A stretch of 64,000 bases of DNA, taken from NCBI RefSeq assembly GCF_014204865.1, contig NZ_JACHMG010000001.1, positions 6,040,501 through 6,104,500 of the forward strand, in the 5' to 3' direction. This document shows, piece after piece, positions 17,413 through 25,851 of the stretch. The notes under the pieces were generated by a model. The model was not told the DNA's origin and made no database searches. It saw only the letters and a program-made list of their open reading frames with translations. The DNA is from Amycolatopsis jiangsuensis. Lineage in GTDB: Bacteria; Actinomycetota; Actinomycetes; Mycobacteriales; Pseudonocardiaceae. Numbering within the stretch: position 1 is the stretch's first letter; each line of letters opens with the position of its first letter. The translations under genes and the position numbers were made by a program.

Positions 17413-18335
17413 GTCGCACTCCGATCGAAGCGGAAGAGCCTGCCCTGCAGCAAGGTGACCAGCGCGATCAGCACGGCCAGGATCATCGCGCCCGCACTGC
17501 CCCGGCCGAGGTCCTGGCCGCCGGAGCCGAGCGAGGTGTAGTAGAGGTAGACCAGCGGTGGCCGGGCGAACGGCGGATAGCCACGCGAATCGCCGAGGAT
17601 GTTGTAGAACTCGTCGAACGCCTGGTAGGCATTGATCAGGTTGAGCAGCAGCACCGCCACCGACGTCGCGCGCAGCTGCGGCAGCGTGATGTGCCGGAAG
17701 ACCTGCCAGCCCGGTTTCGCCCCGTCCAGCCAGGCCGCCTCGTAGAGCTGACGCGGAATCCGTTGCAGGGCGGCGAGGAAGAGGATCAGGTAGAAGCCCA
17801 GTTGCAGCCACAGCCGCGCGGTCACCAGCACCACCCAGTACAGCGGGGGATGCACGGTGCCGGTCCACGCCACCGGGTCCACGCCGAAGAGTCCGAGCAC
17901 CGTGTTCGCGAGTCCGTACCGGACTCCGGAGAACAGGGACGTCTTCCAGATCAGCGAGGCCACCACGTACGAGCACGCGAAGGGCAGGAAGAACACCGAC
18001 CGGAAGAACGTCTGCGCGAACTTCAGCTGGTGCACACCGAGCGCCAGCGCGAGGGACAGTACGAACGTGAGCGGCACGATGAACACCGCGAACGCGCTGA
18101 AGGTGCCGAGGCTGGCCAGGAACGGGCCGTCGCTCAGCATGTGCACGTAGTTGTCGAGGCCCACGAACACGCTCGGGGTCACGGTGTTGCGCGCGTCGAA
18201 GAACGACAGGTACAGGCTCCACCCGATCGGCAGGTAGCCGAACACCGCGAGCCCGATCAGGAACGGGCCGACGAAGCCCCAGAACGCCAAGGTGTTGCGG
18301 GCCTGCCGGGAAAGCGGACGGGCTCGCAGCGTCAT
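17409..18335 (-). CDS. Carbohydrate ABC transporter permease, MalF/CUT1 type
   Basis: 308 residues, six transmembrane segments after the basic RARPLSRQARN start. The EAA loop is YEAAWLDGAKPGWQVFRHIT with the conserved G and I/L positions. NYVHMLSDGPFLASLGTF is the typical periplasmic lead-in. ATG 18335 overlaps the TGA of the substrate-binding gene, and its own stop overlaps the MalG gene, so the three are a tightly coupled operon. Confidence 0.9.
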   Translation of the reverse strand: MTLRARPLSRQARNTLAFWGFVGPFLIGLAVFGYLPIGWSLYLSFFDARNTVTPSVFVGLDNYVHMLSDGPFLASLGTFSAFAVFIVPLTFVLSLALALGVHQLKFAQTFFRSVFFLPFACSYVVASLIWKTSLFSGVRYGLANTVLGLFGVDPVAWTGTVHPPLYWVVLVTARLWLQLGFYLILFLAALQRIPRQLYEAAWLDGAKPGWQVFRHITLPQLRATSVAVLLLNLINAYQAFDEFYNILGDSRGYPPFARPPLVYLYYTSLGSGGQDLGRGSAGAMILAVLIALVTLLQGRLFRFDRSAT

Positions 18336-19633
18336 CCGAAGAGACGCTTCAGCTCGTTCTGCGCGACGGTGACCGCGGCCTTCGTCTGCGCTGCCGGATC
18401 GGCGCCTTCCTTGGCGATCTTCGCCACCGCGTCGGACAACGCGGTGTTCGCCGCCTGTGTCCACACTGGACCGCCGACGAGGTGGCTGTGGTCTTTCAGG
18501 AGACCGACGACGTCGGCGGCCGGGCCGGAGCGCAGGGTGTCCGCCTTGTCGATCAGGCTCTGCCGTGCGGGCACATGGAATCCGTAGCGGGTGGCGAACT
18601 CGAGCTGGTCTTTCGTCTGGTCGATCCAGAGCCACTTCACGAACGCCTTGGCTTCCTTCACGTGCGCGCTCTTCGCGTTGACCATCGCGCCGTAGGCGCC
18701 GACCGGCACCGAGGGCGCGCCACTGTCGTCCAGCTTGGGGAAGGGGAGTACGGCGAAGTCGTCGTTCAGTGCGTCGCGGACCTTGGGGACGTTCCACAGC
18801 CCGGTCCACTGCATGGCGCAGAGCCCGTCGATGAACGCACTGGGATCCGACCAGTCCGCGGGCGCTCCGAGCAGCAGCGAACCGTTGCTGTTGAGCGTGT
18901 GCAGCTTGCCGAACGCGGTGGCCGCTCGGGGATCGTCGAAGCCGACCTCCCGGTTGTCGTTCTTGAGGTAGTCCAGTCCGGCCGACCACATCAGCGGACC
19001 GGTCAGTGTGCCCACTCCGCCGTCGTTGCCCGCGAACAGGCCCTTGACGCCGTCCTTGGTCAGCTTGCCCGCGGCGTCGATCAGCTCGTCCACGGTCTGC
19101 GGCGGCCGTACTCCCGCGGCCTGCAGGAGGCTCTTGCGGTAGAAGAGCACCTGCGTATCGGTCGCTTGCGGGATGCCGTAGACCTTGCCCTCGACGGTCT
19201 GCGCGGCGAGCACTGCCGGGCTGAAGTCGTTCTTCACCGGCGCGACGAGATCGTCGAGCGCGACCACCTGGCCCTGGCGTACCCAGTCGATCTTCACCTG
19301 CGCCTCGAACACGTCGGGCACGGCGCTGTTCTGCAGTGCGGTGACGATCTTCGAGTCGTAGTCCCCGGGGTTCCACTGGACCTTGACCTCGGCGCCAGGA
19401 TACGAGGCGGCGTAGTTCTTGACCGCCTCCTGCACGCCCTCCTCGCCGTAGGCGTGGTACCACTGCTGCAGGTCGACCCGGGCAGCGGCCGTCGAGGGCG
19501 CCGCACCCGCGGACTTCGCGGTGGACGGCGGCGGATCACCCGGCCGGCCGGTGTTCGACCCGCACGCCGCCACCGCGCCGACCGCGGCCGTCCCGGCCAG
19601 CGAGAGGAAGGCTCTCCTGTTGCGCTGCTGCAT
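18332..19633 (-). CDS. Sugar ABC transporter substrate-binding lipoprotein
   Basis: 433 residues. The N-terminus QQRNRRAFLSLAG resembles a Tat-type n-region, and AVAACGSN (lipobox AAC, about residues 23-25) marks lipidation. The mature protein has the SBP_bac_1 pattern (GKVYGIPQATDTQVLFYRK, ALYP-like FAVLPFPKLDDSG, AKAFVKWLW). The ligand is probably a mono- or oligosaccharide; nothing local specifies it. ATG 19633 is preceded by GGAGGAG at seven bases; the ORF extension of 23 codons upstream has no ribosome site. No regulator gene is adjacent. Confidence 0.88.
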   Translation of the reverse strand: MQQRNRRAFLSLAGTAAVGAVAACGSNTGRPGDPPPSTAKSAGAAPSTAAARVDLQQWYHAYGEEGVQEAVKNYAASYPGAEVKVQWNPGDYDSKIVTALQNSAVPDVFEAQVKIDWVRQGQVVALDDLVAPVKNDFSPAVLAAQTVEGKVYGIPQATDTQVLFYRKSLLQAAGVRPPQTVDELIDAAGKLTKDGVKGLFAGNDGGVGTLTGPLMWSAGLDYLKNDNREVGFDDPRAATAFGKLHTLNSNGSLLLGAPADWSDPSAFIDGLCAMQWTGLWNVPKVRDALNDDFAVLPFPKLDDSGAPSVPVGAYGAMVNAKSAHVKEAKAFVKWLWIDQTKDQLEFATRYGFHVPARQSLIDKADTLRSGPAADVVGLLKDHSHLVGGPVWTQAANTALSDAVAKIAKEGADPAAQTKAAVTVAQNELKRLFG

Positions 19634-19854
19634 CCCCGTTCTCCTCCGACTCGGCCGTGCAGGGACCTTGCGGACCATAGATTCCCCCAAGGTGCCCGGC
19701 ACGGCACGACCAACTCGCCGGAAAAGGGCGGAGCCGGTGGGGTGAGAAGGGCCTCAGCGGGCATCCACGGTACTCAGCGGGCCTCCGCGATCCTCAGCCG
19801 GGAAATCCCCCGCTGGTCCGCCGCCCGTGCCGCAGTCAGCCCGCCGCATGCGCG

Positions 19855-20245
19855 GGACTGCCCGGCACCCGGCCCGCCGAGATCCGGCCCTTCCGGCATC
19901 CAGCCCTGCAGCTTCCGGCCGTCGGCCCTGCATGCAGCTTCCGGCCCTCGGCCCTGCATGCAGCTTCCGGCCGCCCGAGATTCGGCCCTCGGGACCGGGC
20001 TATGCAGCATCCGGCCCTCCGAGACCCGGCCCTGCAGTATCCGGCCCGCCGGCATCCAGCGCTGCAGCATCCGGCCCTCCGAGATCCGACCACTCCGGCA
20101 TCCGGCCCTCCGGCATTCGGCCCTGCGGCACTCGAGCCATCGGCGACCGGGCCCTCCGGCGACCGGGCCCTCCGGCGACCGGGCCCCGGCGTGCCGGGCT
20201 CTCCGGCGTGCCGGCCGGGTCGCCGGAAGGCCGGCACGCCGGAGG
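19855..20245. repeat. Degenerate ~15-bp tandem array, CGGCCCT core
   Basis: About 25 imperfect copies of a 14-16 bp unit whose commonest form is GCAGCATCCGGCCCT fill the gap between the sugar-transporter gene (starts 19633) and the acyl-CoA synthetase gene (ends 20275). A longer sub-repeat holding TGCATGCAGCTTCCGGCC occurs twice near 19930. The right end grades into copies of CGACCGGGCCCTCCGG. Both strands stay open over long stretches because of the base bias, but the translations are just repeats. The rest of 19634-19854 holds only the transporter promoter area; I see no gene there. Confidence 0.85.
20202..20243 (-). terminator. Strong hairpin after the acyl-CoA synthetase gene
   Basis: Two perfect 15-bp arms (20202-20216 and 20229-20243, TCCGGCGTGCCGGCC and its complement) with a 12-base loop lie 32 bases past the stop at 20275. 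No T-run follows, as is usual in high-GC actinobacteria. Confidence 0.65.
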
Positions 20246-20274
20246 AGCGGGGCATGCTCCGGGCCCCGAGACCG

Positions 20275-21915
20275 TCAGAAGTGGGAGATGTCCAGTTCTC
20301 CTTCCGAGTAGGACGCGCGGATGCGTTTCTTGTCGAACTTGCCGACGCTGGTTTTCGGGACTTCCGGGACGAAGGTCCAGTTCTCCGGGAGCTGCCACTT
20401 CGCGACCTTGCCGGTCAGGTAGTCACGCAGCTGTTCGGCGGTGACCGTCTCGCCTTCCTTGACCACGACCGCCACCAACGGGCGTTCGTCCCACTTCTCG
20501 TCCGGGATGCCGACCACCGCGGCTTCCGCGACCGCCGGGTGGCCCATCACCTGGTTCTCCAGATCGACCGACGAGATCCACTCGCCACCGGACTTGATCA
20601 CGTCCTTGGCCCGGTCGGTGAGGGTCAGGAAGCCGTCCGGGCTGATCTTGCCGACGTCGCCGGTGCGGAGCCAGCCCTCGTGGAACTTCTCCGGATCCGG
20701 CGTGGGAGCACCGTCGCTGCCTCCGTAGTAACTCCCGGCGATCCACGGCCCGGAGACCTCCAGTTCGCCCACGGCCTCTTCGTCCCAGTGCAGTTCCGCA
20801 CCGTTGTCGCCGATCAGCCGGGCGGCGACCGAGGCCGGGAAACGGCCCTGGGTGTAGCGGTAGGCCCACCGGTCGTCGCCGGTCGAGTCCGCGGGCGGAC
20901 GAGCCACGCTGCCCAGCGGTGACGTCTCGGTCATGCCCCACGCGTGCAGGATCGGCACGCCGTAGCGCTCCTCGAAGGCGTGCATCAACGACGGCGGCGC
21001 TGCCGAACCGCCGACCACGACCTCACGCAGGTGGCTGATGTCCTGCGGGTTCGCGTCGAGGTGGGACAGCAGGCCCTGCCAGATGGTCGGCACGGCCGCG
21101 GCGAACGTCGGCTTCTCCGCCGCCAGCAGCGCGGCGATCGGCGCCGGTTGCAGGAACCGGTCCGGCATCAACAGCGACGCACCCACCATCAGCGCCGCGT
21201 ACGGCAGGCCCCACGACATCGCGTGGAACATCGGCACGATCGCCAGCGCGGTGTCCTCCTGGGCCAGCCGCATGCTGTCGCTCATGCACACCTGCATCGA
21301 GTGCAGCCAGATCGACCGGTGCGAGTACACCACGCCCTTCGGGTCACCCGTGGTGCCCGACGTGTAACACATCGCGGCCGCGGCGTGCTCGTCGATCTCC
21401 GGCCAGGCGAACTCGTCGGACTGGCCGGCCAGCAGCTCGTCGTAGGCGTGCACGGTGACGCCCTCGGGCGCGGCCAGGGCGGAGGCGTCGCCGTTGGCCA
21501 CGATCACGTGCTTGACCGTCTTCATCCAGGCCAGGTTCTTCGCCAGCAGCGGGACCAGCGTGCCGTCGACGATCACGACGTGGTCCTCGGCGTGGTTCGC
21601 GACGAAGGTGAGCTGCTCGGGGAACAACCGGATGTTGAGGGTGTGCAGCACCGCCCCCATCGCCGGAACCGCCAGGTAGGCGGCAAGGTGCTCGGCGTTG
21701 TTCCACATGAACGTGCCGACCCGCTGGTCCCCGGTCACGCCGAGGCCGCGCAGCGCGTTGGCCAGCCGCGCGGCATGCCTGCCGAGGTCGGCATACGTCT
21801 CGCGGCGGGCCTCTGAACCGGTCCAGGTGATGACCTCGCTCGCTGCGTGCACCTTCGTTCCGTGCCGCAGCAGCTTCGCCAGCGACAGCTGCCCGTCCTG
21901 CATCGTGCTCAACAT
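20275..21915 (-). CDS. Long/medium-chain fatty acyl-CoA synthetase
   Basis: 546 residues of the AMP-forming adenylate family. A3 is [17 protein letters not shown]5 [11 protein letters not shown]7 LRTGDVG, A8 [20 protein letters not shown], and the A10 lysine lies in [10 protein letters not shown]. The GGEW form and the [11 protein letters not shown] stretch are typical of FadD-type long-chain or omega-acid ligases. It activates a free fatty acid to acyl-CoA via acyl-AMP. ATG 21915 has GGGAG at six bases. It stands alone, bounded by a strong hairpin. Confidence 0.9.
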   Translation of the reverse strand: MLSTMQDGQLSLAKLLRHGTKVHAASEVITWTGSEARRETYADLGRHAARLANALRGLGVTGDQRVGTFMWNNAEHLAAYLAVPAMGAVLHTLNIRLFPEQLTFVANHAEDHVVIVDGTLVPLLAKNLAWMKTVKHVIVANGDASALAAPEGVTVHAYDELLAGQSDEFAWPEIDEHAAAAMCYTSGTTGDPKGVVYSHRSIWLHSMQVCMSDSMRLAQEDTALAIVPMFHAMSWGLPYAALMVGASLLMPDRFLQPAPIAALLAAEKPTFAAAVPTIWQGLLSHLDANPQDISHLREVVVGGSAAPPSLMHAFEERYGVPILHAWGMTETSPLGSVARPPADSTGDDRWAYRYTQGRFPASVAARLIGDNGAELHWDEEAVGELEVSGPWIAGSYYGGSDGAPTPDPEKFHEGWLRTGDVGKISPDGFLTLTDRAKDVIKSGGEWISSVDLENQVMGHPAVAEAAVVGIPDEKWDERPLVAVVVKEGETVTAEQLRDYLTGKVAKWQLPENWTFVPEVPKTSVGKFDKKRIRASYSEGELDISHF

Positions 21916-22378
21916 GGGTGACTCCCGTGGTGCTCGTTCGCCGGTGAACTGGGGTGCCGCCGACTCTAATCCGGATCGGTCGCGGCGGGCACGGTCAACT
22001 TCTGGCCACAGCCCGGCCGCCGGCTCACCCACACCGGGTGGTCCCCGTCGGCGCCCTTGATCAACTCCGACCGTGATTCTCGTTGCGGGACAAGAAAATA
22101 CCTTGTGGTAACTGTACGGAAATAGCTTCCCGTTCGGGTGAGGCAATAGCGGAGCGAATTGGCCGTTCGCACCGTTTGCACAGGTCGTGAGGGGTCCCTT
22201 CACTCCGTCGCCGACCGGTGGACGGCGGGTGATAAGTGCGTGTCGGTTGCGCATCCCGCGGGCACGTGGCGTTTACTGGGGCCGTGGTAAGTGACGGCTG
22301 GCCAGCGCTTGCGCTTGCAAGCACGCGGTGGAAGCCGTCGGCCGCGGAAGCGGAGACGTGAGAAGAAAGGACACTACG
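21916..22378. other. 463-bp intergenic region upstream of mihF
   Basis: This gap separates the divergent acyl-CoA synthetase and mihF genes and must hold both promoters. It is locally AT-richer (around 22080-22130) than the genes. A perfect 10-bp palindrome GCTTGCAAGC lies at 22313-22322, 57 bases before mihF. A minus-strand frame (22061-22324) has no family features and I do not call it. Confidence 0.5.
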
Positions 22379-22690
22379 TTGGCTCTGCCCACGTTGACTC
22401 CGGAGCAGCGCGCCGAGGCCCTTGCCAAGGCGGCAGAGGCTCGTAAGGCGCGTTCGGAGCTGCTCGCTTCGATCAAGGCCGGCAAGGAGACCATCGAATC
22501 GGTGCTCAAGCAGGCCAAGGAGAACAAGACCATCGGCAAGACGAAGGTCACCCAGCTCCTCAAGGCCGTGCCGGGGCTCGGTGCGGTCAAGGTCACCGCC
22601 CTGCTCGAGCAGGCCGGGATCGACCCCGACCGGCGGGCCGCCGGCCTGGGCGAGCGGCAGCGCGAAGCGCTGATCGCCGCGCTCAAGTAA
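22379..22690 (+). CDS. mihF: Integration host factor, actinobacterial type
   Basis: 103 residues. From TTG 22379 the protein reads (M)ALPTLTPEQRAEALAKAAE, the invariant start of mIHF/sIHF. KENKTIGKTKVTQLLKAVPG and GAVKVTALLEQAGIDPDRR form the helix-two-turn-helix DNA-binding core. It is a small nucleoid protein that binds duplex DNA and affects supercoiling and replication; it is essential in mycobacteria. The TTG has AAAGGA seven bases upstream; no in-frame ATG fits the family start. A very strong hairpin terminates it. Confidence 0.93.
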   Translation: MALPTLTPEQRAEALAKAAEARKARSELLASIKAGKETIESVLKQAKENKTIGKTKVTQLLKAVPGLGAVKVTALLEQAGIDPDRRAAGLGERQREALIAALK

Positions 22691-22720
22691 CGCTCGGTCC
22701 GCGTCCGGTCATCCGGACGG

Positions 22721-22771
22721 CCGCGGGGAAGGTGTGCCGGAGGTGTTCTTCCGGCAACACTTTCCCCGCGG
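22721..22771 (+). terminator. Terminator hairpin after mihF
   Basis: CCGCGGGGAAGGTGTGCCGGA (arms 22721-22741) pairs with 22750-22771 over about 20 positions with one bulge and one mismatch, around an 8-base loop. It lies 30 bases after the mihF stop and 27 bases before the next start. Confidence 0.8.
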
Positions 22772-22798
22772 GCTCCCGGATCCTGGGACGCTGGGAGG

Positions 22799-23962
22799 GT
22801 GCCGACCAGTACCGCACCGGCGACCCCGGTCGAAACCACCCTCCGCTACCAGCGGGGCGACTTCCTGTTGGCGACGGCCCGGCGGGCGCTGCTCGCGCAG
22901 GGCGTGCTCGCGTCCGTGACCGACCGCGACCCGCGCCGGCTGGCCCGGCGGGTGGCTGCCGAGCTCGAGCGCACCGGCGTGCCGCTGGCGGTCGGGGCGC
23001 TGCCGTTCGACACCGGCCCGGACACCACCGTGTCCGGGCATCTCGTCCTGCCCCGCACGCTGCACCGCGCCCAGGCCGAAGCCGAAACTCCGGCCGCGCC
23101 GCCCGCTGCACAGCTGCCCGCTCCGGTGACCACGCGGCGGCTGCCCTCGGCTGAGGGACACCGCGCCAACGTCCGTGCCGCGGTCGCCGCGCTCGAGGAG
23201 CGGGGCCTGCGCAAGGCCGTGCTGGCCCGCGCGCTGGAGCTCGAGTTCGAGGCGCCGATCCCGGTCGAGGGAATCGTGCGCAACCTGGCCCGCGGGAACC
23301 CCCGCCACCACACCTACGCCGCCGAGCTGCCCGACGGCCGCACCCTGGTCGGTGCCACTCCGGAGCTGCTGCTCTCCCGCGCCGGTGACTCGGTGTTCAC
23401 CACGCCGCACGCCGGTTCCATGCCGCGGTCCGCCGATCCGGCCGCCGACCGGGCGAACGGCGAGGCGCTCCTGGCCTCGGCCAAGGACCAGGAAGAGCAC
23501 GCCGTGGTCATCGAGTACGTGGTCGAGGCGCTGCGGCCGTTCTGCCGCAGGCTGGACGTGCCGGACGGCCCGGAGCTGGTGTCCACCCCGGCGATCTGGC
23601 ATCTGCGCACGGCGATCACCGGTGAGCTGGTGGACCGTTCGGTGACCGCACTGGACCTCGCCGCGGCCCTGCATCCGACGCCGGCCATCTGCGGTACCCC
23701 CACGGCCGGCGCGCGTGCGCTGGAACAGGAGCTGGAGCCGTTCGACCGCGGCTACTACGCCGGGACCGTCGGCTGGGTCGACGCGGCCGGGGACGGCGAA
23801 TGGGCCGTGGTGGTCCGCTGCGCCCAGGTCGCCGAGCGGACGATGCGCCTGTACGCGGGCGGCGGCATCGTGCCCGCCTCCGATCCGGACGCGGAGTACC
23901 GGGAGACCGTGGCGAAGTTCGGCACGCTGCTCGCCGCGATGGGCCTCGACGACGGCTCCTAG
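22799..23962 (+). CDS. Isochorismate synthase (DhbC/EntC/MenF family)
   Basis: 387 residues, chorismate-binding fold. The active-site blocks are all visible: RTLVGATPELLLSR, TPHAGSMPRS, EEHAVVIEYVVEAL, HLRTAITGEL, LHPTPAICGTP, FDRGYYAGTVGW and LYAGGGIVPASDPDAEY. It converts chorismate to isochorismate, for catechol siderophores or menaquinone. No isochorismatase, DHB-AMP ligase or men genes flank it. A convergent phosphopantetheinyl transferase next door favours a siderophore role by inference. GTG 22799 is preceded immediately by GGGAGG, spacing that is too short, so the start is less certain than the gene. Confidence 0.88.
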   Translation: MPTSTAPATPVETTLRYQRGDFLLATARRALLAQGVLASVTDRDPRRLARRVAAELERTGVPLAVGALPFDTGPDTTVSGHLVLPRTLHRAQAEAETPAAPPAAQLPAPVTTRRLPSAEGHRANVRAAVAALEERGLRKAVLARALELEFEAPIPVEGIVRNLARGNPRHHTYAAELPDGRTLVGATPELLLSRAGDSVFTTPHAGSMPRSADPAADRANGEALLASAKDQEEHAVVIEYVVEALRPFCRRLDVPDGPELVSTPAIWHLRTAITGELVDRSVTALDLAAALHPTPAICGTPTAGARALEQELEPFDRGYYAGTVGWVDAAGDGEWAVVVRCAQVAERTMRLYAGGGIVPASDPDAEYRETVAKFGTLLAAMGLDDGS

Positions 23963-24001
23963 CGAGTGGCCGCGGCGTGACCACCGCCACCCGCCAGGAG
24001 G

Positions 24002-24691
24002 TCAGGGCAGCCAGTGCTCCTCGGTCACGTCCAGTGGCTCGGTGGTCAGCGCGGCGACGGCGGCTCGGTGGCCCTCGGCGGCCTTGAGGTCGGCCAGCCG
24101 GGTACGGGCCGGGTCCAGCGCCGGGTCGCCGGAGGCGACCAGCTCCGCCGGCCCGTCGTAGCGCGAGAACGTGATGCTCTGCAGGGGGATCTTCAACCCC
24201 TTGCCGGTCGCCTTCATCACGGCTTCCTTGCGGGTCCAGTACACGAAGAACGCCGCGGAACGCTCGTCGTCGGACAGCCCCGCGACGGCCTGGCGCTCGG
24301 CCGGGCTCAGCGCGTACTCGACCAGCGACGCGTCCGCCTTGCGGTTCGACGTCTCCACGTCGAGGCCCAGCGGTACGCCGTCGGTGGCCGCGAGACCGAT
24401 CAGCTCGCCCGAATGGGAGATCGACAGCACCAGTTCCGACCCCGGTACCCGGGGGCGGCCGTGGGGTTTACCGCAGTCCGCACAGGTCGAATCGAAGCGC
24501 ACGTCCTCCGGTGCGCCGCCGAGCCGTTGCGCGGTGAGTGTCTTCGCGAGCACCCGCCCGGTCAGGAACCGGCGCCGGTCGATCTCCTGCCGGTAGGCCT
24601 CGAACCGGCCGCGTTCGATGTCGTCGAGCACCCGCAGGTGGCGTTCGGCCACCGGCAGCGGTTGCGACCAGCGGACCACGATCTCTGTCAC
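24002..24691 (-). CDS. 4'-phosphopantetheinyl transferase, Sfp type
   Basis: 229 residues. The three family motifs are LVLSISHSGELIGLA (P-loop for CoA), GLDVETSNRK (metal-binding Asp/Glu) and FVYWTRKEAVMKATGKGL (W-x-x-KEA-x-x-K). An extra CADCGKPHGRP stretch (about residues 71-81) is common in actinobacterial Sfp enzymes. It primes carrier domains of NRPS/PKS enzymes by moving phosphopantetheine from CoA to serine. GTG 24691 has AGGAGGG at six bases. It converges on the isochorismate synthase gene. Confidence 0.92.
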   Translation of the reverse strand: MTEIVVRWSQPLPVAERHLRVLDDIERGRFEAYRQEIDRRRFLTGRVLAKTLTAQRLGGAPEDVRFDSTCADCGKPHGRPRVPGSELVLSISHSGELIGLAATDGVPLGLDVETSNRKADASLVEYALSPAERQAVAGLSDDERSAAFFVYWTRKEAVMKATGKGLKIPLQSITFSRYDGPAELVASGDPALDPARTRLADLKAAEGHRAAVAALTTEPLDVTEEHWLP

Positions 24692-24780
24692 GTGTCACCC
24701 TCCTCGTCCGTCCCCGATCTTCCCGGTACGCGCGGGCGTTGTCACGGGAACGGCGCGGAAACCGGGGCCGGTGAAACGCG

Positions 24781-24814
24781 GCGGAGGCCCTCCCGGAATC
24801 GGGAGGGCCTCCGC
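24781..24814 (-). terminator. Perfect 15-bp hairpin terminator
   Basis: GCGGAGGCCCTCCCG (24781-24795), loop GAAT, and the exact complement (24800-24814). It lies 17 bases past the stop of the 107-residue gene and upstream of the transferase gene, so it should end the former. Confidence 0.8.
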
Positions 24815-24830
24815 GGCGAAGGTACGGGTG

Positions 24831-25154
24831 TTACCTGGTGTTGTTGCGAAGCGCGATCGGGACTCCGGCGAGATCTTCCTCGTTGCAGAGCACCTTCAGA
24901 TCGTAGTAGGGCGAACCCTGACGTTCGTCGTAGTCCAAGTGGATCGCGAGCACGTCGAGCGGTTCACCGAGCCACTCCTGCGCCTGACGCAGCCACACGG
25001 AACAACGCTCCAGTGCGGCAGGCAGATCGTCGTCGCGGAACTCGACCGGTCGATACGGCACGTCCTGGACCTGATCGAGGGGGTGAGAGGGAGCAGGCAG
25101 GCCAGGTGCGAGACCCGAGTCGTCCAGTTCGAGTTGGATCGTTTCCTCGTTCAC
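24831..25154 (-). CDS. Conserved-looking hypothetical protein
   Basis: 107 residues from GTG 25154. It is acidic, lacks a signal peptide or membrane segment, and shows no motif I recognise. A middle helix LPAALERCSVWLRQAQEWL and a strand-like end (VLAIHLDYDERQGSPYYDLKVL) suggest a compact alpha/beta fold. The GAAGG before the start is almost adjacent to it, so initiation may be weak or slightly misplaced. It follows the TetR gene by 46 bases on the same strand and may be the last cistron of that operon; it ends before a perfect terminator hairpin. Confidence 0.6.
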   Translation of the reverse strand: MNEETIQLELDDSGLAPGLPAPSHPLDQVQDVPYRPVEFRDDDLPAALERCSVWLRQAQEWLGEPLDVLAIHLDYDERQGSPYYDLKVLCNEEDLAGVPIALRNNTR

Positions 25155-25200
25155 CCTTCGAGCGTCCCCCAGGTTAGCCGCCGGGGCAAGGCGTGCGCCG

Positions 25201-25851
25201 CTAATTGCCGGGCTGAACAGGCACATCCCACACCTGGGCGACCACTTCGAGGCAGTGGCGGGCCTCGTCCGCGCGCACCGTGCCGGCGGGGCCACCGAGG
25301 GCGCGCAACGTCAGTTCCGCGTAGTGCGTGGACAGCTCTTCCAGCCGCAGCGGTCCGTGCGGTGAGTACCAGCGGGCCACGCCACTGCACATTTCCAGCA
25401 ATGCCAGCCTGGTCACCGCGGGACGGTCGGTGTGGAAGACGCCGTGGGCGACACCGTCTTCGATGATCCGCGCCCACAGTCCTTCGTATTCGTCCCGCAG
25501 CGCGACCACGCGGGCACGCGCGGAAGCCGACAGCGCGTCGACTTCGTTGTCCACCACGCGGGTTTCACCGGGCTGCACGGCGTGCGCGAGCACGTGCAAG
25601 GTGACCAGCGTGCGCAGCCGCGCCACCGGGTCGGCGGTTCCCGCGGTGGCTTTCCCCGCGGCGTCGAGCAACCGGCGCAGCGCGGTCGTCATGATCTCGA
25701 CGAGCAGATCTTCCTTGGTGCCCATGTAGTGATAGAGCGTGGCCGACGAAAGCTCGGCCTCCTGTGCGAGATCGCGGATGCCGGTGCCGTGAAAACCTTT
25801 GGCGGCGAACAGTTTCACTGCAGCCGCACGCACCCGTTCGGCACTGGTCAC
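25201..25851 (-). CDS. TetR family regulator, acyl-CoA ligase operon
   Basis: 216 residues from GTG 25851. The helix-turn-helix is GIRDLAQEAELSSATLYHYM (about residues 24-43). The C-terminal domain resembles TetR_C of KstR2/FadR-type regulators (ARLRTLVTLHVLAHAVQPGE, ARWYSPHGPLRLEEL), which bind acyl-CoA esters; that specificity is inference. The start overlaps the ligase stop (GTGA), so it is made with the enzymes it probably represses. The 16-bp palindrome at 28130-28145 between this operon and the amidohydrolase is the obvious candidate operator. Confidence 0.88.
   Translation of the reverse strand: MTSAERVRAAAVKLFAAKGFHGTGIRDLAQEAELSSATLYHYMGTKEDLLVEIMTTALRRLLDAAGKATAGTADPVARLRTLVTLHVLAHAVQPGETRVVDNEVDALSASARARVVALRDEYEGLWARIIEDGVAHGVFHTDRPAVTRLALLEMCSGVARWYSPHGPLRLEELSTHYAELTLRALGGPAGTVRADEARHCLEVVAQVWDVPVQPGN

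Noticed and set aside
19774..20070. Repeat-encoded frames on both strands in the ~15-bp array
   Set aside because: The translations are only the repeat unit, with no start signal and no domain.
22061..22324. 87-codon minus-strand frame upstream of mihF
   Set aside because: It has no ribosome site and no motif, and it covers the region that must hold the mihF promoter.
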